Part shown: in pieces, positions 43,503 to 50,796 of the stretch
Position numbering within the stretch: the stretch's first letter is position 1
Layout: each line of letters opens with the position of its first letter
Assembly: GCA_021300455.1 (NCBI GenBank)
Contig: JAJTDP010000005.1
Coordinates: 1 to 50,796, forward strand
Origin: Sediminibacterium sp.
GTDB lineage: Bacteria > Bacteroidota > Bacteroidia > Chitinophagales > Chitinophagaceae
DNA: 50,796 nucleotides
Direction of reading: 5' to 3'
Translations under genes and position numbers: made by a program
Notes under the pieces: generated by a model
What the model was told of the DNA's origin: nothing
What the model saw: the letters and a program-made list of their open reading frames with translations, nothing else
The model's database searches: none

Positions 43503-44408
43503 ATGGCAGTTATAAGAGTAGAAAATATTAGTAAAAATTTTGGTACACTGAAAGCGGTGGACAATCTTAGCTTTGAAGTAGAGGCTGGTCAGGTTTTTGG
43601 CTTTTTGGGTCAGAATGGTTCGGGTAAAAGCACCACGATTCGTATGTTGTTGTCTCTAATTCACCCCAGTAGTGGAAGTATTGAGCTATTTGGGAAGTCC
43701 ATTCAAAAAAACAGAGATACTATTTTAGAGCAGGTAGGTGCCATTATTGAAAGGCCCGATTTATATCCTTATTTAACGGCCACAGAACATTTGCAATTAT
43801 TTGCCAAAGTAAGAAAGCAAAAAGTAGCTGCCGTAAATATTACCAAAACTTTAGAGCAAGTAGGTTTATCACATCGTTCCCAAGATAAAGTGCAAACTTT
43901 TTCATTAGGTATGAAGCAACGCTTAGGCATTGCCATTGCACTTGTACATAATCCAAGCTTAATTATTTTAGACGAACCTACCAATGGCTTAGATCCACAA
44001 GGTATTGCCGATATTCGAGCCCTCATTCAATACTTAGCCAAAGAAGAAGGTAAGACTGTTTTTGTTTCTTCTCATTTACTTTCTGAAATTGAGCAAGTAG
44101 CGCATCAAATATTAATTATACATCAGGGTAAAAAAATGGTAGAAGGGGTGACCAAAGAATTATTAGATCCTGAAAAAAGAATTGTACAAATCAAAACAAT
44201 GGATGATGTAAAGGCCTTGGCAGCTATTGTAGCAAGTGGATTTAGTCAATACTTACTGACTAGAAAAGAAGGTATCTTTTTAAAATTACCCACCACTGCC
44301 ATTCCAACGCTTAATGAAAGTCTTGTCCAGTCAGGGATTGCGGTCTTGGGTATTGAAACCAAGAATTCTTTAGAAGATTATTTTTTACAAATTACTTCAA
44401 ACGCTTAG
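43503..44408 (+). CDS. ABC-2 type transporter ATPase (NatA/CcmA-like)
   Basis: ATP-binding subunit, 301 aa from the chosen start. Walker A 'GQNGSGKST', signature 'FSLGMKQRLGIAIAL', Walker B 'LIILDEPTNGLDPQGI', switch His in 'VFVSSHLLSEIEQ' are all present, and a C-terminal regulatory extension follows. The frame is open from 43473, but that ATG lies in the terminator loop and the family starts 'MAVIRVENISKNFG', so 43503 is used. Translationally close (2 bp) to the permease gene: a two-gene transporter leading a four-gene cassette. Confidence 0.92.
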   Translation: MAVIRVENISKNFGTLKAVDNLSFEVEAGQVFGFLGQNGSGKSTTIRMLLSLIHPSSGSIELFGKSIQKNRDTILEQVGAIIERPDLYPYLTATEHLQLFAKVRKQKVAAVNITKTLEQVGLSHRSQDKVQTFSLGMKQRLGIAIALVHNPSLIILDEPTNGLDPQGIADIRALIQYLAKEEGKTVFVSSHLLSEIEQVAHQILIIHQGKKMVEGVTKELLDPEKRIVQIKTMDDVKALAAIVASGFSQYLLTRKEGIFLKLPTTAIPTLNESLVQSGIAVLGIETKNSLEDYFLQITSNA

Positions 44409-44410
44409 TT

Positions 44411-45286
44411 ATGTGGTCGCTTATACAAATAGAATTATATAAAATATTTAGACGCCCTAGAACCTATATTGCTTTTGGTGCCATCGCAGCACTTATTGTG
44501 GTGATTCAATTTGGTTTAAAAATTGATGGCGATGCCTATGCCAGTTTTCTGATGAAGGATATCAATGATACTTTAACGGTCGATGGTAAAGTATTGAACG
44601 GCTATTTAATTTGTTATATTTTATTACAATTATTATTAGTACATGTGCCCTTACTGGTAGCACTCATTGCTGCTGATATGATTTCAGGCGAAGCCAATTT
44701 AGGCACACTTCGTTTATTATTTACCACACCCTATAGCAGAACTCATTGGGTACTTGCTAAGTTTATTGCAGCCAGCATATATACTATTTTGCTTTTAATT
44801 TGGCTGGCCTTCTTAGCGCTATTTGTAAGTATGTGGATATTTGGTACCGACGATTTATTTTTAATGAAGTCTAATTATGTAGTATTGATAGAGCAGTCAG
44901 ATGTTTTATGGAGATATGTTGGCGCCTTTGTATTTGCTAGTTTTTCTTTGCTAACCGTTACCAGCCTTGGTTTTTTGATGTCAAGTTTATCTAGTAATTC
45001 CATCGGGCCTATTGTAGGCACTATGAGTGCCATTGTATTTTTTACTATTTTAAGTACTTTAAATATTCCTTTATTTAATATAGTAAAGCCTTATTTATTT
45101 ACTACCCATATGAATAATTGGAAAGAATTTTTCGATATTAAAGTGAATATAGACAATGAAGCTATTAAAGGAAGTATTTTAAACATTCCTAAGATTAAAA
45201 CTTCTTTAATGGTATTAACCCTACACATTATTTTATTTGTAACAGCCTCTGTTATTATTATTAAGAAAAAAGATATACTAAGTTAA
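44411..45286 (+). CDS. ABC-2 type transporter permease
   Basis: 291-aa inner membrane protein, about six hydrophobic segments: one near residues 20-38, then around 70-95, 115-140, 175-200, 205-225 and 265-285. The start 'MWSLIQIELYKIFRRPRTYI' and the 'ISGEANLGTLRLLFTTPYSR' motif after the second helix are typical of ABC-2 permeases. Partner of the preceding ATPase. Substrate unknown; the two exported proteins that follow may be involved. Confidence 0.88.
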   Translation: MWSLIQIELYKIFRRPRTYIAFGAIAALIVVIQFGLKIDGDAYASFLMKDINDTLTVDGKVLNGYLICYILLQLLLVHVPLLVALIAADMISGEANLGTLRLLFTTPYSRTHWVLAKFIAASIYTILLLIWLAFLALFVSMWIFGTDDLFLMKSNYVVLIEQSDVLWRYVGAFVFASFSLLTVTSLGFLMSSLSSNSIGPIVGTMSAIVFFTILSTLNIPLFNIVKPYLFTTHMNNWKEFFDIKVNIDNEAIKGSILNIPKIKTSLMVLTLHIILFVTASVIIIKKKDILS

Positions 45287-45287
45287 G

Positions 45288-45998
45288 ATGCACTCAAAAA
45301 AATTAAAAAATATTTTATTGTTCTGTACCCTACTTGCTTGCAATGTAAGTATGCCTATGCAAACTATGGCGCAAACCGATCCTTTAATTGAGAAGGTAGC
45401 ACAAAAACTAGCACAGGTAAATGACTATGTGGCGGAAGGGGTCATGAAAACAGATGTTTCATTTATCAAGGCCTCGTTAGGAAAAGTAAAAGTATATTTC
45501 AAAAAGCCCAATTTATTAAAAGTAAAAAAAGAAGGGGGCATTTCTTTATTGCCAAGGGGTGGGGTATCACTTACTATTAATACTTTATTAAATACAAAGC
45601 AGTACACCACCATTCCTGCAGGCACACAGGTTTTGAATGGTAAAAATTTAACGGTGATTAAATTAATTCCAACAGATGATAATTTAGACTGGGTAATTTC
45701 TACTTTATGGATTGATCCGGTGGAGGCCTTAGTGTATAAAACAGCTACTACCACTAAGGAAAACGGCAGCTATGAAATTAATATGCAATATGGTGAGTAT
45801 GCTAAACAAGGGCTCGCTAGTAAAATTATTTTTAGTTTTAATACCAAAGATTATAAATTGCCTAATGGCATTACTTTAGAATTTGGAGACGAAGACCCCG
45901 CTGCTAAACAAAAATCCCTTAAAAATAAAAAAGGGACTATAGAAATAACTTATGCTAAGTATACGATTAATAAAGGTATACCTAATAATATTTTTTAA
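45288..45998 (+). CDS. Exported LolA-like protein
   Basis: 236 aa with an N-terminal signal peptide (Lys-rich start, hydrophobic core, 'MQTMAQ' cleavage region near residue 30). The mature part resembles the LolA/LolB-like half-barrel fold in pattern: 'KVKVYFKKPNLLKVKKEGG', repeated amphipathic strands and 'WVISTLWIDPVEALVYKTAT'. That fold binds lipoproteins or lipids in the periplasm; whether this one carries lipoproteins is unknown. It begins 1 bp after the ABC permease, so it is coupled to that transporter. True LolA of this genome may be elsewhere. Confidence 0.68.
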   Translation: MHSKKLKNILLFCTLLACNVSMPMQTMAQTDPLIEKVAQKLAQVNDYVAEGVMKTDVSFIKASLGKVKVYFKKPNLLKVKKEGGISLLPRGGVSLTINTLLNTKQYTTIPAGTQVLNGKNLTVIKLIPTDDNLDWVISTLWIDPVEALVYKTATTTKENGSYEINMQYGEYAKQGLASKIIFSFNTKDYKLPNGITLEFGDEDPAAKQKSLKNKKGTIEITYAKYTINKGIPNNIF

Positions 45999-46000
45999 CT

Positions 46001-46633
46001 ATGCGTAGTTATTTATTTATTTTATTTTTTTCTATTGGCTTTTTGAAGGTGCAAGCACAGTCAAACAATACAAATAAAGCCTTGGAGACTGCTGTCATTC
46101 AATTCCATCAGGCAAATAAAAACATAGACTATCAAGAATTATATCAACAATTTGAACAACTGTATGCAGTGAATAAGTCCAATTGGTTAATTCCTTATTA
46201 TGCTGGAATGACTAAATCTATTATGTGTCTTTTGAAAATGGGCGATAAAGATGCGCTAGCCAATGATGCTTTATTATGGGTACGCAGGGCAAAATCCATT
46301 ATGGCCAATGACGAAGTGTATTGCGCAGAAAGTTTGGCCTATACTGCAAAGATGTCAGTGAATCCTCTATTGAGGTGGTTAACCTATGAAGGTAAAATTA
46401 AAAAATCCTTAAGCATTGCTAAGAAGTTGAATCCAAATAATCCTAGGGCCTATGTTTTGGAAGCCAATATCCAACAAAAAATACCTTATATATTTGGTGG
46501 TGGATGTAATTCAGTAAAGCTATTGATTCAAAAAGCAGAATTGTGTTTTAATGCTCAAACTAAATTAAATTCATTGGAGCCATCTTGGGGTTTTCAATCC
46601 TTGGTGCAATTAAAAAAAGCATGCCCTTTTTAA
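46001..46633 (+). CDS. Exported TPR-like protein, function unknown
   Basis: 210 aa with signal peptide ('MRSYLFILFFSIGFLKVQAQ') and helical-repeat pattern: 'QELYQQFEQLYAVNKSNWL', 'KKSLSIAKKLNPNNPRAYVL' and 'IQKAELCFNAQTKLNSLEPS' look like successive TPR-like helix pairs. No catalytic motif. It follows the LolA-like gene by 2 bp and closes the ABC/LolA/TPR cassette. A protein-interaction role in the periplasm is plausible. Confidence 0.7.
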   Translation: MRSYLFILFFSIGFLKVQAQSNNTNKALETAVIQFHQANKNIDYQELYQQFEQLYAVNKSNWLIPYYAGMTKSIMCLLKMGDKDALANDALLWVRRAKSIMANDEVYCAESLAYTAKMSVNPLLRWLTYEGKIKKSLSIAKKLNPNNPRAYVLEANIQQKIPYIFGGGCNSVKLLIQKAELCFNAQTKLNSLEPSWGFQSLVQLKKACPF

Positions 46634-46652
46634 TTGCATTTAAATTCTTGTA

Positions 46653-47747
46653 TTAATTTTCGTCTAATCTTTCATCCACCGCACCTGCAAACATTCTTGC
46701 ACTAATTTTCTTAAGTGGATTTAAACGCATATCTGTATAGCCTTTTCTTGCATGTATAATTCTAGCACATTCAAATATACTAGCTGTAAAAGAGCCTGCA
46801 TCGGCCTTAGCTTTCCCTGCAATATCAAAGGCAGTGCCGTGGTCTGGACTTGTTCTAACAATAGGAAGCCCTGCTGTAAAATTCACGCCCTCGCCAAAGG
46901 CCAATGATTTAAAGGGTATAAGCCCTTGATCATGGTACATAGCAAGTACACCATCAAATTTTTCATGCGCACCTCTTGCAAAAAAGGCATCTGCAGAATA
47001 AGGTCCGTATACTAGCATTTGTTGCTTGCTTTCTTTAATGGCAGGTTTGATAATTTCAATTTCCTCTTTACCAATTAAGCCTTCATCACCTGCATGTGGG
47101 TTTAAGGCCAATACAGCAATGCGGGGCGCATCAATACCAAAATCTTTTTTCAAACTACTATTTAAAATACTTAGCTTTTGTTTTATTTTATCCTTGGTAA
47201 TGTGTTGACCTACTTCTTGTATGGTAACATGTTCAGTAACTAAGGCCATTCTTAAATTATCTGCAACAAGTAACATTAAGTTCTCGGTATTACCAAAGGC
47301 CGCTTGCAAATAGGGAGTATGTCCGCTAAAATTAAAATTAGGAGATTGAATATTTTTTTTATGAATAGGGGCGGTAACTAGTCCGTCAATTTGTTTATTT
47401 TTTAAAGCGGCTACTGCAGCTTCTAAAGAAATCAATGCATATTTTCCGCCTAAGGCTGACATCTCACCTGGGGTAATTTCTACTTCTTCTTCCCAGCAGT
47501 TCACTAAGTTTACTTGCTTGGTATTTAATTTAGATAGGTCGGTGGCAGCTGCAAAATTGATCGCATATTCTGGAAGGCCTTTTCTATAAAAATTGATTGC
47601 TTTATTATTAGCAAAAACAACAGGAATGATGAAATCTAAGATGCGGCTATCGGATAGAGATTTAATGATTAATTCAATACCAATACCGTTTAAATCGCCG
47701 CAGGTAAAGCCTATAATTGGTTTTCTGATGTCTGGGTTCATATCCAT
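46653..47747 (-). CDS. pdxA: 4-hydroxythreonine-4-phosphate dehydrogenase
   Basis: NAD-dependent enzyme of vitamin B6 (pyridoxal phosphate) synthesis by the DXP-dependent route. 'GFTCGDLNGIGIELI' (bacteroidete form of GDPaGIGPEi), 'GHTPYLQAAFG', 'ALNPHAGDEGLIG', 'MYHDQGLIPFK', 'GLPIVRTSPDHGTAFDIAGK' carry the metal-binding histidines and substrate residues. Start: the frame is open to a TTG at 47774, but ATG 47747 (or 47741) is preferred, giving about 364 aa, the usual length. Divergent from rsmA. Confidence 0.92.
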   Translation of the reverse strand: MDMNPDIRKPIIGFTCGDLNGIGIELIIKSLSDSRILDFIIPVVFANNKAINFYRKGLPEYAINFAAATDLSKLNTKQVNLVNCWEEEVEITPGEMSALGGKYALISLEAAVAALKNKQIDGLVTAPIHKKNIQSPNFNFSGHTPYLQAAFGNTENLMLLVADNLRMALVTEHVTIQEVGQHITKDKIKQKLSILNSSLKKDFGIDAPRIAVLALNPHAGDEGLIGKEEIEIIKPAIKESKQQMLVYGPYSADAFFARGAHEKFDGVLAMYHDQGLIPFKSLAFGEGVNFTAGLPIVRTSPDHGTAFDIAGKAKADAGSFTASIFECARIIHARKGYTDMRLNPLKKISARMFAGAVDERLDEN

Positions 47748-47779
47748 TTGATTAGGCTGTAAAAGTACGCACAAAAACC

Positions 47780-47787
47780 TAACTTTG
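47780..47787 (+). promoter_or_regulatory. -7 box for rsmA (TAACTTTG)
   Basis: Full match to TAnnTTTG ending 4 nt before the ATG at 47792; the predicted transcription start coincides with the A of the ATG, i.e. a leaderless message. Confidence 0.52.
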
Positions 47788-47791
47788 CCTC

Positions 47792-48553
47792 ATGCAATAC
47801 ACGCTAAAAAAATCATTGGGGCAGCATTTTCTAAATGACGCTCAAGTTTGTAAGGATATTCAGGCAGTATTGCTGGCGCAGCCCATTGAGCAGTTACTAG
47901 AAGTGGGTCCGGGTGCAGGGGCTTTGACAAAGTATATTCAAGACATTCCCACAAAGTCATTTAAAGCCATTGAATTAGACCGAGAAAAAGTGGCTTTTTT
48001 AAGTACTGAATATCCTGAATTAAAAGACAAATTAATACTGGCCGATATTTTAGAGGCGGCTCTTCCCTTTGACAACGAATTTGTAGTGGTGGGTAATTTT
48101 CCTTATAATATTTCTACGCAAATTGTATTTAAAATTTTAGAATGGAAAGAGCAAGTGCCGATGATGGTAGGTATGTTTCAAAAAGAAGTGGCAGAAAGAA
48201 TTGCAGCCAAGCCTAATTCAAAGGCTTATGGAATACTAAGTGTTTTAACACAGGCATTTTATGATGTTACTTATTTATTTGATGTTCCACCCACTGCTTT
48301 TACGCCGCCTCCAAAAGTAATGAGTGGGGTGATTCGATTGACTCGAAAAGATCATTTTCCAAAATTTGTTTCAGAAAAACTATTTTATCATATAGTTAAA
48401 ATGGCCTTTGGGCAAAGAAGAAAAATGTTAAGAAATCCGTTAAAGCCTTATTTTAGCGCAGCGCAATTACAGGATCCGCTATTTACCAAAAGAGCTGAAA
48501 ACCTTACCTATGATGACTATGCTGCCTTAACTTTTAAAATGCATATTGAATAA
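47792..48553 (+). CDS. rsmA: 16S rRNA dimethyladenosine transferase (KsgA)
   Basis: Dimethylates two adjacent adenines near the 3' end of 16S rRNA late in 30S assembly. 'SLGQHFLND' at the N-terminus, SAM-binding 'LLEVGPGAGALT' and catalytic 'NFPYNISTQI' (NxPY motif), then 'VPPTAFTPPPKVMSGVIRL' and 'FGQRRKMLRNPLKP' are diagnostic. 253 aa, normal. Overlaps nothing; the next gene begins 1 bp after its stop. Confidence 0.96.
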   Translation: MQYTLKKSLGQHFLNDAQVCKDIQAVLLAQPIEQLLEVGPGAGALTKYIQDIPTKSFKAIELDREKVAFLSTEYPELKDKLILADILEAALPFDNEFVVVGNFPYNISTQIVFKILEWKEQVPMMVGMFQKEVAERIAAKPNSKAYGILSVLTQAFYDVTYLFDVPPTAFTPPPKVMSGVIRLTRKDHFPKFVSEKLFYHIVKMAFGQRRKMLRNPLKPYFSAAQLQDPLFTKRAENLTYDDYAALTFKMHIE

Positions 48554-48554
48554 G

Positions 48555-49484
48555 ATGTCTTTGAAAATAATTATAACAGCACCAGTCCATCCTTTTTTAT
48601 TAGATACTTTTAAAGAAAAAGGATATACCATTCAATACGAACCTGCTATTAGCTATGAAGCCTTAATGGATTGTATTGATACAGCGAATGGATTAATTGT
48701 AACCACTCGACTAAAAATAGATGCTACTATTTTAGCAAAAGCCAATCAACTAAAATGGATTGGGCGCATAGGAAGCGGCATGGAATTAATTGATACTGAA
48801 TTTGCAGCCAATAAAAATATATTATGTGTAAGTAGCCCTGAGGGAAACAGCACTGCAGTAGGAGAACATGCCCTAGGTTTATTATTAAGTTTAATGAACC
48901 GCATTCATAGTGCTTATACAGAAGTAAGAGAAGGCAAGTGGATACGTGATGCCAATAGAGCAGATGAACTTACAGGAAAAACTGTGGGTATTATTGGACT
49001 AGGTAATACAGGGTCTGCTTTTGCAAAAGTTTTGTCTGGCTTTGATGTAAATATTTTAGCACACGATATTTATAAAACTGGATTTGAGACAACTCAAATA
49101 AAAGCGGCCAGCTTGGAAATGATTCAAGAAAAAGCGGATGTGATTAGCTTGCATTTACCCCTTACTCATTTAACGCATCATTATGCCAATACTGCTTTTT
49201 TTAACCGCCTTCAAAAGAAGCCCTATTTTATAAGTACCTGCAGGGGGTCGGTTACTGAAACCGCTGCAGTATTAGAGGCCATTCAAAATCAGCAAATTAG
49301 GGGGGTAGGCCTGGATGTGCTAGAAAAAGAGCCCATTAGCCTTCATACAGACCAAGAAATGGCTGTTTTAGAAGCACTTATGCTGCATCCAAATTGCATC
49401 ATAACCCCTCATATTGCAGGTTACAGCCACGAAGCCTACTATAAAATGTCAAAGCTGGTATTGGAAAAATTAGGTATCATTTAA
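48555..49484 (+). CDS. D-isomer-specific 2-hydroxyacid dehydrogenase
   Basis: 309-aa NAD-dependent oxidoreductase. Rossmann motif 'TVGIIGLGNTGSAFA' (GxGxxG), and the catalytic Arg ('STCRGSVTE'), Glu ('GLDVLEKEP') and His ('ITPHIAGYS') are in place. Related to D-3-phosphoglycerate dehydrogenase/hydroxypyruvate reductase; without an ACT domain, and with a substrate loop that gives no decisive clue, the exact substrate stays open. An upstream TTG at 48546 would overlap rsmA; the ATG at 48555 starts 'MSLKIIITAP' as expected. Co-transcribed with rsmA. Confidence 0.9.
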   Translation: MSLKIIITAPVHPFLLDTFKEKGYTIQYEPAISYEALMDCIDTANGLIVTTRLKIDATILAKANQLKWIGRIGSGMELIDTEFAANKNILCVSSPEGNSTAVGEHALGLLLSLMNRIHSAYTEVREGKWIRDANRADELTGKTVGIIGLGNTGSAFAKVLSGFDVNILAHDIYKTGFETTQIKAASLEMIQEKADVISLHLPLTHLTHHYANTAFFNRLQKKPYFISTCRGSVTETAAVLEAIQNQQIRGVGLDVLEKEPISLHTDQEMAVLEALMLHPNCIITPHIAGYSHEAYYKMSKLVLEKLGII

Positions 49485-49495
49485 GCAATATTTTA

Positions 49496-49503
49496 TATCT
49501 TTG
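49496..49503 (+). promoter_or_regulatory. -7 box upstream of greA (TATCTTTG)
   Basis: Full match to TAnnTTTG, 58 bp before the greA ATG. Predicted start near 49508, exactly at the base of the terminator hairpin described next. No strong -33. Confidence 0.55.
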
Positions 49504-49507
49504 TACT

Positions 49508-49545
49508 ATGCAACGCCTCACTTATGTGGCGTTGTATTTTTTTTA
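49508..49545 (+). terminator. Intrinsic terminator, candidate attenuator in the greA leader
   Basis: CAACGCC (49511-49517) pairs perfectly with GGCGTTG (49528-49534); past one T-T mismatch, CA/TG pairs close a CTTA loop, and the base extends by A-T, T-A and a G-T pair. Eight T follow (49537-49544). As a terminator it ends the rsmA/dehydrogenase operon, and because it sits just after the greA -7 box it would also stop most greA transcripts after about 37 nt. Confidence 0.82.
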
Positions 49546-49561
49546 TAACTAAACTAAGGAT

Positions 49562-50038
49562 ATGAGCGAAACTACAGTATATGTGACCCAAGATACTTTT
49601 GATAAAATGCGTGAGCAATTACAAAAGATGAAGTCCGTAGATCGTCCGGCTGCTTCTAGAGCTATTGCAGAAGCAAGAGAAAAAGGAGACTTAAAAGAGA
49701 ATGCTGAATACGATTCTGCTAAGGAAGCACAAGGTATGTTGGAAGCAAAAATTAAGCAATTAGAAGCTACTATTTCGAATGCAAAAATAGTAGATACCAG
49801 TACCATTGATACAAGTAAGGTAACTATACTTACGAAGGTAACTATTACCAATCAGGCGACTAAAAAAACAATGACTTATCAGTTAGTGGGCGAAAAGGAA
49901 GCCGATTTAAAAGCAGGTAAAATTTCTGCTTCTTCACCTATTGGAAAAGGATTGATTGGTAAAAAAGTAGGAGAGCTTGCAGAAATTCAAGCGCCTAATG
50001 GGGTAATGAAATTTGTAATAGATAATATTACTATCTAA
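49562..50038 (+). CDS. greA: Transcription elongation factor GreA
   Basis: 158-aa factor that makes RNA polymerase cleave backtracked RNA. N-terminal coiled coil with the acidic tip 'AREKGDLKENAEYDSAKEAQ' (catalytic Asp/Glu) and C-terminal FKBP-like domain ending 'LAEIQAPNGVMKFVI'. Normal length; the start 'MSETTVYVTQDTFDKM' is conventional. Its leader contains a strong terminator (49508-49545), suggesting attenuation. Confidence 0.96.
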   Translation: MSETTVYVTQDTFDKMREQLQKMKSVDRPAASRAIAEAREKGDLKENAEYDSAKEAQGMLEAKIKQLEATISNAKIVDTSTIDTSKVTILTKVTITNQATKKTMTYQLVGEKEADLKAGKISASSPIGKGLIGKKVGELAEIQAPNGVMKFVIDNITI

Positions 50039-50074
50039 ATATCTTCTAATTATTTTCTTACATAAATTAAAGCC

Positions 50075-50464
50075 ATGACTCTTTTTTCAAAAATAATCAA
50101 TGGCGATATTCCCTCCTATACAATTGCGGAATCTGAAAAGTTTTATGCTTTTTTAGATATTTTCCCTTTGCAAAAAGGCCATACTTTAATTGTGCCAAAA
50201 ATAGAAGTAGATAAAATTTTTGAAATACCAGATGCGTATTTAAGTGAATTATTAATATTCGCAAAACCTATTGCAGCAGCTATCGAAAAAAGTTTTCCTT
50301 GTAATAGAGTAGCTATGGTGACGGTAGGCTTAGAAGTGCCTCATGCCCATTTGCATTTAATACCCATTAATGCAGCAGTCGATATGGAATTCTCTCAGCC
50401 TAAACTTTCTTTAAGCACGGAGGAATTTAAATCCATTCAAGATTTAATTATAAGTAAATTATAA
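50075..50464 (+). CDS. HIT-family hydrolase (HINT-like)
   Basis: 129-aa nucleotide-binding hydrolase or transferase. Histidine triad 'PHAHLHLIP' near the C-terminus and 'SKIINGDIPSYTIAESEKFYAF' (in parts) with 'FPLQKGHTLIVPK' are the HIT signatures. Typically cleaves phosphoramidates such as AMP-lysine/AMP-amine; the actual substrate is unknown. 36 bp after greA, possibly co-transcribed; convergent with ruvC. Confidence 0.92.
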   Translation: MTLFSKIINGDIPSYTIAESEKFYAFLDIFPLQKGHTLIVPKIEVDKIFEIPDAYLSELLIFAKPIAAAIEKSFPCNRVAMVTVGLEVPHAHLHLIPINAAVDMEFSQPKLSLSTEEFKSIQDLIISKL

Positions 50465-50479
50465 ATGGGCCTTGTTAGT

Positions 50480-50514
50480 TTTAGATTAAGCAAATGCAAG
50501 CTTTCAAATCTAAA
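50480..50514. other. Hairpin between convergent HIT gene and ruvC
   Basis: TTTAGATT (50480-50487) is the perfect complement of AATCTAAA (50507-50514), with AAGC/GCTT forming a further inner stem. It sits in the 76-bp gap between two convergent genes but has no U-run on either side. Confidence 0.35.
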
Positions 50515-50540
50515 TACTAGTATAATTACTACTTTGAAAA

Positions 50541-50796
50541 TTATTTTTTTAGTCGCTCCGGATTTTTAGTCAGAAAGGTCTCCCAACTATTGGCTTTTTT
50601 AGAAGATTTTTTTCCTTTTATAATTTTTGCAGTAGGAAGTAGTAAGCCGCTAATTTGATAATGATGACAAAGGGCAACGCCTAGGGCGTCGGTGGCATCA
50701 TAGTATTTAGGTTGCTTTTTAATAGCTAAAATACGCTCTAGCATTTTCCATATCATTTCTTTATCGGCATTGCCATTACCCGTAATAGATTGCTTT
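50541..50796 (-). CDS. ruvC: Crossover junction endodeoxyribonuclease RuvC (N-terminus beyond window edge)
   Basis: C-terminal 85 residues of the Holliday-junction resolvase. The frame is open through the window end and reads 'SITGNGNADKEMIWKML' then 'DATDALGVALCHHY': the 'GxGxAdKeqV' and 'DAaDALAvAlcH' motifs, the latter holding the last catalytic aspartates, are RuvC signatures. The C-terminus is a Lys/Ser-rich tail of about 35 residues. The catalytic N-terminal Asp and Glu are outside the window. An ATG at 50756 is internal, not the start. Confidence 0.88.
   Translation of the reverse strand, partial: KQSITGNGNADKEMIWKMLERILAIKKQPKYYDATDALGVALCHHYQISGLLLPTAKIIKGKKSSKKANSWETFLTKNPERLKK

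Noticed and set aside
48546..48554. TTG start for the 2-hydroxyacid dehydrogenase overlapping rsmA
   Set aside because: An ATG three codons downstream gives the normal N-terminus without overlap.
50480..50514. Bidirectional terminator between the HIT gene and ruvC
   Set aside because: The stem is real but no T-run follows on either strand, so it is listed only as a hairpin.

Overview
The window looks like a chromosomal segment of a low-GC member of the Bacteroidota, most likely a Chitinophagaceae-type bacterium. Reasons: a gldK-gldL-gldM-gldN type IX secretion/gliding cluster; promoters of the Bacteroidota type (-7 box TAnnTTTG, occasionally with a -33 TTTG) instead of sigma70 promoters; almost no Shine-Dalgarno sequences; the DUF4271 protein next to uroporphyrinogen-III synthase; an F-type ATPase a subunit with an N-terminal signal-like extension; and bacteroidete-style TatA, ZapA, RNase Y and GatA. 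The assignment is inferred from gene content and not from a marker-gene tree. Nearly everything is core housekeeping. I see no tRNA, rRNA, insertion sequence, phage gene or CRISPR array.

Layout. 1-2.2 kb: the end of a TolC-type outer membrane protein and a MacA-type adaptor, closed by a strong terminator. 2.2-8.3 kb: gpsA, convergent hemW, then DUF4271, hemD-like and a DUF255 thioredoxin-fold protein. 8.4-12.8 kb: gldKLMN, in which gldM is broken by an internal deletion with frameshift. 12.9-16.5 kb (minus): an ABC exporter then uvrC. 16.7-20.4 kb: YkuK-like protein, then (minus) gpmI, a haem-binding-domain protein and engB, and (plus) a SUI1/YciH factor. 20.4-25.9 kb (minus): dnaB, rsmE (one-base frameshift), a GNAT-like protein and dnaX. 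26.1-31.4 kb (plus): pheT, a small coiled-coil protein, zapA, a 256-bp gap that may hold a structured RNA, rny and rplS. 31.5-33.2 kb: tatA and gatA. 33.2-37.3 kb (minus): an acidic protein, purA and a bifunctional rel/spoT. 37.3-39.1 kb: a second ABC exporter. 39.3-43.4 kb: atpB-atpE-atpF-atpH-atpA. 43.5-46.6 kb: an ABC-2 transporter pair with a LolA-like and a TPR-like exported protein. 46.7-50.8 kb: pdxA (minus), rsmA, a 2-hydroxyacid dehydrogenase, greA, a HIT protein and the end of ruvC (minus).

The most interesting signals are regulatory. A near-perfect intrinsic terminator sits exactly where the greA transcript should begin, resembling the greA-leader attenuator known from E. coli. Another terminator-like hairpin splits the ATP synthase operon between the c-ring gene and the b subunit, where it could set subunit stoichiometry. 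Several genes have a -7 box ending 4-8 nt before the start codon, predicting leaderless mRNAs. Two genes are broken (gldM and rsmE). They may be real lesions or assembly errors, which only reads can decide. I did not find a clear, wholly new multi-gene system here; the four-gene ABC/LolA-like/TPR cassette and the small coiled-coil gene coupled to zapA are the best candidates for uncharacterised functions.
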